Shown here piece by piece: positions 21,009-32,334 of a stretch of 64,000 nucleotides of DNA. The notes under the pieces are model-generated. The model ran no database searches. It was given only the letters and a program-made list of their open reading frames with translations, and was not told the origin of the DNA. The stretch's first letter is position 1. The number at the start of each line of letters is the position of its first letter. This DNA is from Eutreptiella sp. 'Long Island Sound 2002' (lineage: Eukaryota > Euglenozoa > Euglenophyceae > Eutreptiales > Eutreptiaceae): assembly GCA_964036045.1 (NCBI GenBank), contig OZ038392.1:41144806-41208805 (forward strand). Reading direction: 5' to 3'. A program made the position numbers and the translations under genes.

Positions 21009-24000
21009 GACAGCGCCTGACCCCAAGCGCCCCTCACAATGGTGGAAGGCACCCCCCCCGGGGACGGCCTTCCGCCACCCCCACAGCGAGCAACACCGGC
21101 CCGCAAGGGCGCACGCTGTGGGGCCGGTGCTGGGTCTTCACGCCCGCACCGACCGCGCCCGGGACACGCGGGTCGCGGAACCCTGGCTGCACGCTCCGGA
21201 GGACGGGCGGCCGGGGGAGGGACAGCGCCTGACACCAAGCGCCCCTCACAACGGTGGAAGGCACCCCCCCCCGGGGACGCCCCTCCGCCACCCCCACAGC
21301 GAGCAGCGTCGGCTCGCAAGGGCGCACGCTGTGGGGCCGGTGCTGGGTCCACACGCCCGCGTCGACCGCACCCGGGACACATGGGTCGCGGAACCCCGGC
21401 TGCCCGCTCCGGAGGACGGGCGGCCGGGGGAGGGACAGCGCCTGACACCAGGCGCCCCTCACAACGGTGGAAGGCACCCCCCCCCCGGGGACGCCCTTCC
21501 GCCACCCCCACAGCGAGCAACGCCGGCCCGCAAGGGCGCACGCTGTGGGGCCGGTGCTGGGTCCACACGCCCGCATCGACCGCACCCGGGACACGCGGGT
21601 CGCGGAACCCTGGCTGCACGCTCCGGAGAACGGACGGCCGGGGGAGGGACAGCGCCTGACACCAGGCGCCCCTCACAACGGTGGAAGGCACCCCCCCCCC
21701 CCGGGGACGCCCTTCCGCCACCCCCACAGCGAGCAACGCCGGCCCGCAAGGGTGCACGCTGTGGGGCCGTTGCTGGGTCCACACGCCCGCATCGACCGCA
21801 CCCGGGACACACGGGTCGCGGAACCCTGGCTGCACGCTCCGGAGGACGGGCGGCCGGGGGAGGGACAGCGCCTGACACCAGGCGCCCCTCACAACAGTGG
21901 AAGGCACCCCCCCCCCGGGGACGCCTTCCGCCACCCCCACAGCGAGCAGCGTCGGCTCGCAAGGGCGCACGCTGTGGGGCCGGTGCTGGGTCCACACGCC
22001 CGCATCGACCGCACCCGGGACACACAGGTCGCGGAACCCTGGCTGCCCGCTCCAGAGGACGAGCGGTCGGGGGAGGGACAGCGCCTGACACCAGGCGCCC
22101 CTCACAACGGTGGAAGGCACCCCCCCCGGGGACGCCCTTCCGCCACCCCCACAGCGAGCAACGCCGGCCCGCAACGGCGCACGCTGTGGGGCCGGTGCTG
22201 GGTCCACACGCCCGCATCGACCGCACCCGGGACAGACGGGTCGAGGAACCCTGGCTGCCCGCTCCAGAGGACGGGCGGCCGGGGGAGGGACAGCGCCTGA
22301 CACCAGGCGCCCCTCACAACGGTGGAAGGCACCCCCCCCGGGGACGCCCTTCCGCCACCCCCACAGCGGGCAACGCCGGCCTGCAAGGGCGCACGCTGTG
22401 GGGCCGGTGCTGGGTCCACACGCCCGCATCGACCGCACCCGGGACACACGGGTCGCGGAACCCTGGCTGCCCGCTCGAGAGGACGGGCGGCCGGGGGAGG
22501 GACAGCGCCTGACACCAGGCGCCCCTCACAACGGTGGAAAGCACCCCCCCGGGGACGCCTTCCGCCACCCCCACAGCGAGCAATGCTGGCCCGCAAGGGC
22601 GCACGCTGTGGGGCCGGTGCTGGGTCCACACGCCCGCATCGACCGCACCCGGAACACACGGGTCGCGGAACCCTGGCTGCCCGCTCCAGAGGACGGGCGG
22701 TCGGGGGAGGGACAGCGCCTGACACCAGGCGCCCCTCACAACGGTGGAAAGCACCCCCCCCGGGGACGCCCTTCCGCCACCCTCACAGCGAGCAACGCCA
22801 GCCCGCAAGGGCGCACGCTGTGGGGCCGGTGATGGGTCCCCACGCCTGCACCGACGGCACCCGGGACACACGGGACGCGGAACCCTGGCTGCCCGCTCCA
22901 GAGGACGGGCGGCCGGGGGAGGGACAGCGCCTGACACCAGGCGCCCCTCAAAACGGTGGAAGGCACCCCCCCAGGGGACGCCCTTCCGCCACACCCACAG
23001 CGAGCAATGCCGGCCCTCAAGGGCGCACGCTGTGGGGCCGGTGCTGAGTCCCCACGCCCGCACCGACCGCACCCGGGACACGCGGGACGCGGAACCCTGG
23101 CTGCCCGCTCCAGAGGACGGGCGGCCAGGGGAGGGACAGCACCTGACACCAGGCGCCCCTCGCAACGGTGGAAAGCACCCCCCCCCCGGGGACGCCTTTC
23201 CGCCACCCCCACAGCGAGCAACGCCGGCCCGCAAGGGCGCACGTTGTGGGGCCGGTGCTGGGTCCCCACGCCCGCACCGACCGCACCCAGGACACACGGG
23301 ACGCGGAACCCTGGCGGCTGCCCGCTCCAGAGGACGGGCGGCCAGGGGAGGGACAGCGCCTGACACCGGGCGCCCCTCACAACGGTGGAAAGCACCCCCC
23401 CCGGGGACGCCTTCCGCCACCCCCACGGCGAGCAACGCCGGCCCGCAAGGGCGCACGCGCTGTGGGACCGGTGCTGGGTCCCCACGCCCGCACCAACCGC
23501 ACCCGGGAGACCCGGGACGCGGAACCCTGGCTGCTCTCCAGAGGACGGATGACCGGGGGAGGGACAGCGCCTGACACCAGACGCCCCTCACAATTGTAGA
23601 AGGCGGCCCCCCCGGGGACGTTCTTCCGCCACCCCCACAGCGGGCAACGCCGGCCCGCAAGGGCGCACGCTGGGGGGCCGGTGCCAAGTCTGCACGCCCG
23701 CACCCACCGAACCCGGGACACACGGGACGCGGAACCCTAGCTGCCCGCTCCGGAGAACGGACGGCCAGAGGAGGGACAGCGCCTGACACTGGGCGCCCCT
23801 CACAACGGTGGAAAGAACCCCCCCCGGGGACGCCCTTCTGCCACTCCCACAGCGAGCAACGCCGGCCCACAAGGGCGCGCGCTGTGAGACCGGTGCTGGG
23901 TCCCCACGCCTGCACCGACCGCACCCGGGACACACGGGACGCGGAACCCTGGCTGCCCGCTCCAGAGGACGGGCGGCCAGGGGAGGGACAGCGCCTGACA

Positions 24001-24650
24001 CCAGGCGCCCCTCACAACGGTGGAAGGCACCCCCCGGGGACGCCCTTCCGCCACCCCCACGGCGAGCGACGCCAGCCCGCAAGGGCGCACGCCGTGGGGC
24101 CGGTGCTGGGTCCCCACGCCCGCACCGACCGCACCCGGGACACACGGGACGCGGAACCCTGGCTGCCCGCTCCGGAGGACGGGCGGCTGGGGGAGGGACA
24201 GCGCCTGACACCAGGCGCCCCTCACAATGATTGAAGGCACCCCCCCCCGGGGACGCCCTTCTGCCACCCCCACAGCGAGCAATGCCGGCCCGCAAGGGCG
24301 CACGCTGTGGGACCGGTGCTGGGTCCACACGCCCGCATCGACCGCACCCGAGACACACGGGTCGCGGAACCCTGGCTGCCCGCTCCAGAGGACGGGCGGT
24401 CGGGGAAGGGACAGCGCCTGACACCAGGCGCCCCCCACAACGGTGGAAGGCACCCCCCCCAGGGACGCCCTTCCGCCACCCCCACAGCGAGCAACGCCGG
24501 CCCGCAAGGGCGCACGCTGTGGGGCCGGTGCTGGGCCCACACGCCCGCATCGACCGCACCCGGGACACACGGGTCGCGGAACCCTGGCTGCCCGCTCCGG
24601 AGGACGGGTGACCGGGAGAGGGACAGCGCCTAACACCAGACGCCTCTCGC
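21009..24650 (+). repeat. Tandem array of a ~212-bp GC-rich monomer (about 17 copies)
   Basis: The landmark GACAGCGCCTGAC (minor variants) recurs near 21009, 21221, 21433, 21646, 21862, 22077, 22288, 22500, 22710, 22922, 23133, 23351, 23565, 23777, 23986, 24196, 24409 and 24619, a period of about 212 bp. Units differ by substitutions and by the length of a C-tract (CCCCCCCGGGGACGCC). The array stops about 130 bp before the first ATG of the coding region. Its position resembles the promoter monomers of rodent L1 elements. All six frames are open over long stretches because the unit is GC-rich, so the open frames are not evidence of protein. Confidence 0.92.
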
Positions 24651-24780
24651 AACGCTAGAAAGCGCCCCCCCGGGGATGCCCATCCACCACCCCCACACCG
24701 AGCAACGCACCAGCGCACCAACGCACCAGCCACGGGACATCCGCACCCCACCCCCTGCTCTTAGACACAGCGACACAGCA

Positions 24781-26994
24781 ATGGCGGAACCCGCGGCACC
24801 ACGCAAGACACGCCCCCGATCTCCGACGCTGGACGAAGCACACGAGGTCATCAGGGCGCTGGGACTCAAAGACGGCGAAGGAGTCCCCCCACAAGGGGAC
24901 GCGGGCACGGACTCCGACCTGGAGGCATTGCCGGAGCCCCCCACGGGAGGCGCGCCCGCGGAACCTGCGCCGCCGGCGGGCAGCGTACCCGCGATCTGCC
25001 CCGCGTGGAAACGGGGCCACTGCACCGGCGAAGGCTGGTGCCCCAAACAGCACCCCCAGCCCGGCCCCGATGACGGAGCGTTGCCCGAGGTGAAACGCGC
25101 GGCCGCACGCGCCGCCCTACGCTACGGGGTGGCGCAGGGCTGGATCCTGGATGAGACCGCGCGCGGCAGCTTGAACATCCAGGAGGCCGTCGACCGAGTC
25201 ACCCACGCGGGACAGGCGGCAGTGGCCTTGCACACCCCGGGCCGCCACGCTGGACCCGCAGAGGGGATCATTGTGGAACCCTCGGGAATGGTGCTGGTCC
25301 TGGCGGCGGACATGGTCCGAGGGGTGCTCCACGCGTCCCGCGTGCGGCGGTCGTGCCCACAGTGGACCATCCAGGTGTACACCCCCCCGCGGGCGTGGCC
25401 CTTTTCCACATGGGCGGTGCTCGCCGTCATGTGGCACCTGGCAACAGAGGACGCCCCCACAGGGACCGCGGAGGACATCGCCCGGGACCTCCACACCTGG
25501 CCGGCCGACCAGGAATACCCCTGGCGCAGGCCCCGGGGCGGCCTCCCGGTGGCACCAGCGGCAGAGGGGCTCAGCCTCGCGGCAACCCTCCAACGGCACC
25601 CCGAAAAGCAGGCACGCCACTTCCTGCAGACGGGCACGGTCCCGGCCACCCCGCCAGACTCCGAGTGGCGATGGGACACAGGGGTGGCGCAGCCGCTGCC
25701 GGGCCCCTGGACCCTCCCGTTGTGGTACTTCCCCATGGGCACCTTGGCCCACGCCACCCAGGCCGTCAAGGGGGCTTTCCCGCAGCCGCTCCTCCCCGGC
25801 GTGGCCCTGCTCCGCAGCCTGCAGGCGGGGGCCGCCTGGGTACGGTGGAAGGAGGGGAAGGGGCGCTCGCGCCCCTATTTCCCCATGGTCCAAGGCCAGG
25901 CGCTGATCCACGCCGAGGGCATGGGGACCGTGGAATGGGGGGCGATCGTGCCCGGCACGGCGTGCAGGTGGATCACGGCGGCCGCCCCACAGCCCATTCG
26001 ATCGCCGCCGGCGTGCCACCGCCTCCTACGGATGGTCCCCTCTTTGGCCCCCCAGCACGCCTTTACAAGGGACGTGTGGAAGGCCGTACTGAGCCACACC
26101 AGGGAGTGGCTAACGAACCCGGGTGCGCGGTACCCGCCGGGACCGGTGCTCGAACAGGTCACGGCCCCCACACCCGGGGTCCTCCGCGCCCTACACAGGG
26201 CGTCGGCCCTCACGAAGCAGCTCAACGACCAAGTGCTGGACCTGGTGCTGGTGCTCTACCCGCAAGCCCACATCCCACCCGCGGGCACGTCCAACCGCCT
26301 AGGCCGCCTGGGGTTGCAGCGCCGCGTCGAGGCCGCGCGACCAGAAGGCGTGGTGGAACAGTGGCTTACGCTCCGCAACCCGTCCACCGCGGAGGGCCAC
26401 TGGTACCTGCACCAACTCCTCTTCCAACCACAGGCAGCCCCGGAACACCGCTGGCAAAACCCGTACCACACGCACCCGGAGCGCCGAGGCGCGCAAGACT
26501 ACCCGCAGCCAGTCCCGCCCGCCCTCCCGCCGGGGCAGGGCCCGGAGGCGCTACAGCAGGGCCCCCCGCTCGACACCGCCACCACGGTACAGCAAAGGGG
26601 AAGCGACGACGCGAGTGGTGCCGAACTGGACTGGACGAACTGCGGAGCGGTGGCCTGGATGGCAGCCTGCAGGCACCTCGCTCGAGATACCACGGGGCTC
26701 CGGCAGTACGGACCCATGGACCGCACGGCGCTGGCGTCCGCGGTCGCAGCCGTCACCATGGGTCCCGTGGCGGCGTGGCCGGCGCAACTGCTGCCCCACG
26801 TCCCCTGCCGCGACACGCGGTCCCGACGGCCGGCCGCGACGCACGAGCCGACGGCACCCCTCACGGCGGAGCAACTATACGTCGTCGCGGCGGCGTTGCT
26901 AGCAGACGGCGGGGAGAGCTTCGTCCACCACCACGGCCCGGCGCAAATTGCGGGATGCATACAAGGGCCTCAGCGCGATGCACCAGACCCGTAA
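24781..26994 (+). pseudogene. Giant LINE polyprotein N-terminus: CCCH finger and cysteine-protease Cys box
   Basis: I chose the ATG at 24781 (MAEPAAPRK); an earlier in-frame ATG at 24676 lies at the edge of the last monomer. Near residue 80 a CCCH zinc finger (CPAWKRGHCTGEGWCPKQH, spacing C-x7-C-x5-C-x3-H) would bind RNA. The middle ~450 residues are well-coded but unrecognised. Near nt 26630 the segment DWTNCGAVAWMAACRH has the look of a catalytic Cys box of a papain-like or deubiquitinase-like protease. The frame stops at a TAA (26992-26994), but the same frame continues at once with more coding sequence, so this is probably a nonsense mutation in a longer polyprotein. Confidence 0.7.
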
Positions 26995-28463
26995 CATGCC
27001 ACACTCCGCGGGCGCACCCGCGTCTGGGGTGCGGGCGATGGCACACCCCCGCCCGGGCCTAAGCAGGGTGAGGCACTGGTACGCCAGACGGCAGGCTACC
27101 AAGCCATCATACACGGCCACGCCGGAGGATACCGGTCGCACGTCCTGGCCGGAGGCCGATGGACGGTCTGGCACAGCACCGCCAGGCAAGGGGCTTTCCC
27201 GCCCCTGCCCCACGTCGACTGGCGACAGGGGCCCACCAAGGCCTACTATATGTCGGCGGACCCCTGGACGCTGGCGGTCCTGCTACACACTGTCAGCGCC
27301 CCCGACAAGAGGCAGGAACCGGGGTGGGTCAACCCCCCCACACTGGTGTGGAGCCCCGACCAGGAGGAGCACCTACGGGCCGCGTGGCAGGGAGACGCCA
27401 TCAGGGCCACGGACGTCCCGGACCTCCACGCGGGGCCAATCACGCACGCCCGCCCAGCGGCTACCCTGGCGGTGGCCCAACGGGGACAGCAGAACCCACA
27501 GTGGGTGGTCTGCATGTTCAGCCCGGCGGACGCGCACATCGTCGTCTGCGACCCCGAACGCCTGCCGGGGCCCGAAGCCGTGATCCGCGTGGCAGACTGC
27601 ACCCGCATGATCATCAAGGCGCTGCGGGAGGGCGAACACCACGCCCTCCTGCTCCAGGTCAGGCTGAAGGACAACGCCCGGGCGGCGAGGCCGGGAGTGT
27701 GGCCGGCAGCGGCGCAACCCGCCGACCTGGAGCTCCAGCTGGCGGTCCCGACCGCGGTGTACCACTGGCTACAGGCCTTCCACGACCTGCGATGGAGGGG
27801 CAAACCCGACCGCCAAATCGGCTCCACGCACTGGCAAACGTGGCTGCAAGCAGACGCGCAGCGCGATGCCATCCGAGGCCTCGGGCCCGCGCCCGCGACG
27901 CGGGCCCTCGATGCGGCGGCCCCGGGCCGCACGCTGGCACCACACACGGTGCCGCTGGCCAACCTGCCCTCGAACCAGCGGCGGAGGGCGCCATTCGGAA
28001 GTCGGTGCCGCTCCCCCCGGCGCGAGGGGCCACGGAGCCGACGAAATGCCCCCTGTGTGCGGACAAGTACTACACCAGCGGGGCAATGCTGGAACACCTG
28101 GCGTGGCACGCGGTGCACGCTGCGGCCCCGGCGGACGACAAGGAGGCGGCCGCCAACATCCTGCAGGGGAGAGCACCGAGATCCCCGTGGCACGCCCCGT
28201 ACACCCGGCGCCCCCCGCCCCAGGCAGCCGACCACGCAGATGGAGGTGAGGAGGCACCCGGAGCGGCCCCGGGGGCTGGCGGTGCGGCCCCACCAGGGTC
28301 CATGTCCATCCCCGCGGGGCTGGCCCCCCTGGCCCCCCTGGCTCCCCCGGTCCCCCGGGCCCCCCTGTGGGCCCTGCTGGGAACGGGCTCAGCGGATGCG
28401 GCGCACCCAGATGCCCTGGCGGCGCCGGCGAACCCGGCGGCGATGCCGATGCGGGATAGCTGA
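26995..28463 (+). pseudogene. Polyprotein continuation: protease His box and C2H2 zinc finger
   Basis: Directly after the TAA the same frame reads on and contains HGHAGGYRSHVLAGGRWTVWH (near 27110-27175). This resembles the His box of ubiquitin-specific proteases (GHY...W) and would pair with the upstream Cys box. Around 27970-28000 the reading frame shifts. In the new frame a C2H2 finger CPLCADKYYTSGAMLEHLAWH (C-x2-C-x12-H-x3-H, near 28046) lies just before the endonuclease, a position where R2-type and related LINEs carry DNA-binding fingers. A TGA ends the frame at 28461-28463 and the endonuclease begins in the same frame just after it. Confidence 0.6.
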
Positions 28464-29912
28464 CTCCAGGAGGACACGACGGGCGACGCCCTGTGGCTCC
28501 TCTCGTGGAACCTGCGCAACGGCCTTCTGCCGCCAGACCGATCCCTCCGGGACACACTCCGGCGGCGCCGGGGGCCGGCGGCCTGCACCGACAAGGAGCA
28601 ACTCATCACCGGCATGCTGCCCGAGAAGGGGGGCTTTGCCGGGAAACGGGGATCGCCACCAGGGCGCAGGAGATGCACGTGGCCGCGGCGCTCCGGGACA
28701 AGGGGTACACCGCCTTCTTCAGCAGCCGGCTGGCAGAGACGGGAGCCACCTCCACCTCGAGAGGGGGGGGCCTCCTCACGGCGGTCAGCAGCAAGTACGT
28801 GGCGGAGCACGAGGTGCTCAGCTTCACAGAAATTGTCCCCAGGAGAGGCCGCGGCCCTGGAGATCCGCACGGACGGGGGAGGCCTCACCCTCAGCAACGT
28901 CCACGGGCCTTAAGCAGGCTGCTCCCCGTGGGCGGGACGGGCGGCGTTCTGGGCCGACATACAAATGTATGCCACGGCACGCAGCCTCGGCGGGAGGCAC
29001 CCGGTGGTCATCGCCGGCGACACCAACATCTACATGGATGTCCCCGCCAACCCGGCCACGGAGCATTTCCGAGCGGGCTGGGAGGCCTGCGGCTTCCGAA
29101 GGGCCGCGGCAGGCGGCGAGGAGGACATGACCCCCACGCTCCACCCGTCCCAGCACAGGGTGGACACCTTCCTGGTCAACGAGCCCCTCCTGCCGTGGTC
29201 CCTGTGGGAAAGCGTCTGGGCTCGCGGCATGGCACACCCCCAGGTGGTCGGCTCGGACCACCTCCCAGTCCGCCTGGCCCTGCCGGGTCTCCTCAGCGCA
29301 GCGGGGCGCGCGGCGAAGCCCACCCCCTACAGCCACACAGAGGGCCGCCTCCTCCCGTACGACGCCGAGGCCGCGCCCGTCCAACACTGCCTGTGGGCGG
29401 CGGTCACCGCCGCGCAGGATGAACCCTCCCTGGCGCCCTGGCTGGGTCCCGCAGAGCAGCACGACTACGGGTCCATGCCCGCGGCCGCGGTGGACAAGGT
29501 GTTCGAACACCTCCACGCGACGCATGACGCCCTGGCGCGCGTGGTGCGACGCCGGCAGCCGTCTCCGGCGGGAACGGACCCGGCAGAGGGGGACCTCCCG
29601 GAGAGCGGAAAGCAGCTCCAGGCAGCGGTCCTCCGCTATGACACCCAGGCAGCGCGCGCCCCGGCAGCGTACCAGGCGGACACGGCCAGGCATGGCATCC
29701 GGTCCGAGGCGGCGCTCCGGCTCACGGAGGAGCTGCAGGGTGTGTCGCCCGGGTTGCGCCCGACCACGCAGGGCCAGCTACAGAAGGAGCTGGAGAGGCA
29801 AGCAGCCGCCCTCGAGGAGGACATTCGCCAGCTCCGCGCCCTCCTGGCGGCAGACCGCAAGCGCGCCATCAAGGACTTCTGGCGCCGCCACGCCCCCGAC
29901 ATCGCCCAGTGA
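28464..29912 (+). pseudogene. APE-type endonuclease domain of the giant LINE, frameshifted
   Basis: The endonuclease/exonuclease/phosphatase signatures are spread over two frames. SWNLRNGL opens the domain near 28508, and EMHVAAALRDKGYTAFF and GGGLLTAVSSKY lie in another frame. The last part (HPVVIAGDTNIYMD near 29005, HRVDTFLVNEPL, and VVGSDHLPVRLAL near 29250) is back in the first frame, in a segment that can start at 28965. The domain would nick target DNA for primed reverse transcription. The section after it (about 29330-29912) is helical and likely links to RT. At least two frameshifts show that this copy is defective. Confidence 0.75.
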
Positions 29913-29921
29913 TGGAAAGCC

Positions 29922-32330
29922 GTGCGGGAAGCCATAGAGGTAGAGGCCCCAGGCCCGTCAGACCTCTGGAACGTGCGGGTTCCCAACACCCAAACGCTCC
30001 TCACGGAGGCCCACGACGTGATGTTCGCAGTTCGCGCCTTCTGGCGAGAACTGTATGACAAACGCCCGGTGGACCTCCCGGGTTTCCAGGCGGTCCTCGG
30101 CCGCCACGTCCCCCGGGTCCCTGAGGGGGCCTGGACACAGGTCCAGCAGTACTCCATGCAGGACCTGAAGTCTGCCCCGGACAAGGCCGATGGCAAGGCC
30201 CAAGGGCCTAACCACGTGGAGGCCCGTTTCATCAAGGCCCTCCCGGCACCCGTCCAGTGGCTCCTGGTCCATTCCTACCGGGCCATCCTCCGCGGCGCCC
30301 CGCCGCCGATGCACTGGAGGGACGCGCACATCTGGCTCAGCCCCAAGGTACCGGGCTCTGCCAGACTGGACGACTACAGGCCCATAGCCCTGGGCCAGCT
30401 GGACATGAAGCTGCTCACGGGCTCCCTCACCCAGCGCATCACGGAGGTGCTCACACGGCACGGAGTGGTCAGCGACTGGCAGCAGGGGGCCCTCCCTGGC
30501 TCCAACACAGGCCCCCCGCTGTTCATGGCGCAGCGGCAGCTCCAGCGGGGAGGGCCCAACTACCTCTTCTCCTTTGACGCCCGCAAGGCCTTCGACACCG
30601 CCCCACACAGCGCCCTCCACCTCATCCTGCGCCACCTCTCCGTGCCGCCGGACGTCATTGACCTCCTGCTCTTCCTCCACACGTGCGCCAGGCTGCGCAT
30701 CGTCACAGCACACGGGCTAACGCAGCCCGTCTACATGCTACGCGGCGTCCGGCAGGGCAACCCCGAGAGCCCCCTGCTGTACGCGCTCCTCCTGGAGCCC
30801 CTGCTCAGGGCACAGGGGCACCGCCTGCGCCCGCCGGGAGGGGCCGAGCACGGCCTCATCCAGGCCTATATCGACGACCTGCTGGTGGTGGCCCACACGC
30901 TGCAGCACTTCGTCGAGGGCGTGGAGGCGGTGGCCGCGTACCTGGGGATGATGAGCATGGAGCTCAACCCCCGCAAGTGCGCCATGGCCACCACGGAGGG
31001 GGTCCCGGGCCTGCAGCTGCGCCTCTGCCCCCACCTGGAAAACCCGTGGTACTGGGTACCAGCGGCGGACTCCGTCCCCTACCTGGGACTCCAGCTGCAG
31101 CCGGACGGGGAGTTCTCCCTGCAGCGCAAGCACCGGCTACGCCTGGCGGCAGTGCACCACTGGTGCCTTAACACCCTCGCGCCACCGAAAGTGGTGCAGG
31201 ACGTCATCCTGGCGATCCTCGGGGGGGTGACGCAGTACGTCGCCCCTTTCATCGCCGACGACTCCGACACTGCACGCCACCTGGACCACATCACGGTCCA
31301 GGTCGCGAAGGACAGGGCGCGGTACGCCTTCGACTCCTCGCGGGACAGCCTGCAGGTTGACCAGACCCTGGGGCTCACACGGGTGCCCACGCGGTGCCAG
31401 CAGGCAGCGGTGGCCCTCGTGGGTACACTCGTCCACCACCGCGCAACCTCCGTGCGCGCCGAGGTCACCAAGATGTTCTGGGAGATAGCCGGCGCGCACG
31501 GAATATGTCCCGAGGTGCACTACCCCGTCCCGGAGTTCACAACTCTGGCGGGAGGCAACTGGGTCCACCGCATACCCCGGGCCCTGGCCGCCCTGGGAGT
31601 GGGGATGTACAACCCCATTGCGTGCCCCAGAGCGGCCCATGTCCAACTACAGTCCCCGCCTGGCAAAATCATCACGCTGCGCACCGCCAAGCTGCGACAC
31701 CGCGACACGTGCCGCCTGACGGTGCCACACACAACGCCGTGGCATGGGCACCACGGGCCACGCCACCCCTTCCCCGACAACGACGATCCGTGGCCGACGG
31801 CGGTGCGGGAGTGCCTCAACCAATGCGCCGATGAACACCTCCATTATTGCCGCCGTGAGCAGGAGCCCACCAACCACCCCGGGTGGCGCGACGCCCTGGC
31901 CCACCTCTTCCACACCACCGGCACACGGGACCCCCGCCTGAGACTCGTCCACCCCACGAGGGCCAAGCAGGACGCCCACACCGGCCCACGGGTGACCCCG
32001 GACGGCCTGCACCTCCACGTCGGGGGCTACCGCCGCCGGGACGGCCTATCCCCCCCCACGCGGGGGGCGGCGTACCACCCGCCAGCAGTCCTCATGTACA
32101 TCCTCCGCGACGTACTCGCGGAAAGCGAGCACCAAGAGCCTAACGCGGACGTGGCGTGGCCAGAGCCCTTACGCCCCCGGCCCCACGCGCCGACGCCGTT
32201 GTGGTTGGTGACCACGGACGACCAATGCACCCAAGCGACGGGACAAGCGCAGCTCCGGGCCGAGTGGGTAATAGTGCAAGTGGGGGCAGGCCAGCCCGAA
32301 CCCCTGTGGGCTCCCATGTGGCACCGCCCT
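29922..32330 (+). pseudogene. Reverse transcriptase domain of the giant LINE
   Basis: This long frame has RT motifs in order: WRDAHIWLSPKVPGSARLDDYRPIAL, SDWQQGALPGSNTG, FSFDARKAFDTAPHSAL, RGVRQGNPESPLLYALLL, the catalytic AYIDDLLVVAHT, and YLGLQLQPDGEF, followed by a long thumb/connection region. It copies element RNA at the target nick. It starts only about 30 bp after a TGA that ends the endonuclease frame, and near 32330 the coding moves to another frame where RNase H follows. Ordinary codon use is strongly GC-biased, like the rest of the insert. Confidence 0.88.
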
Positions 32331-32334
32331 ACTG

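Noticed and set aside
20350-24650. Very long open frames on both strands (up to ~720 codons)
   Set aside because: They run through the 212-bp GC-rich array in all frames. The unit is poor in stop codons, so openness is a by-product of composition; the same peptide repeats in three registers.
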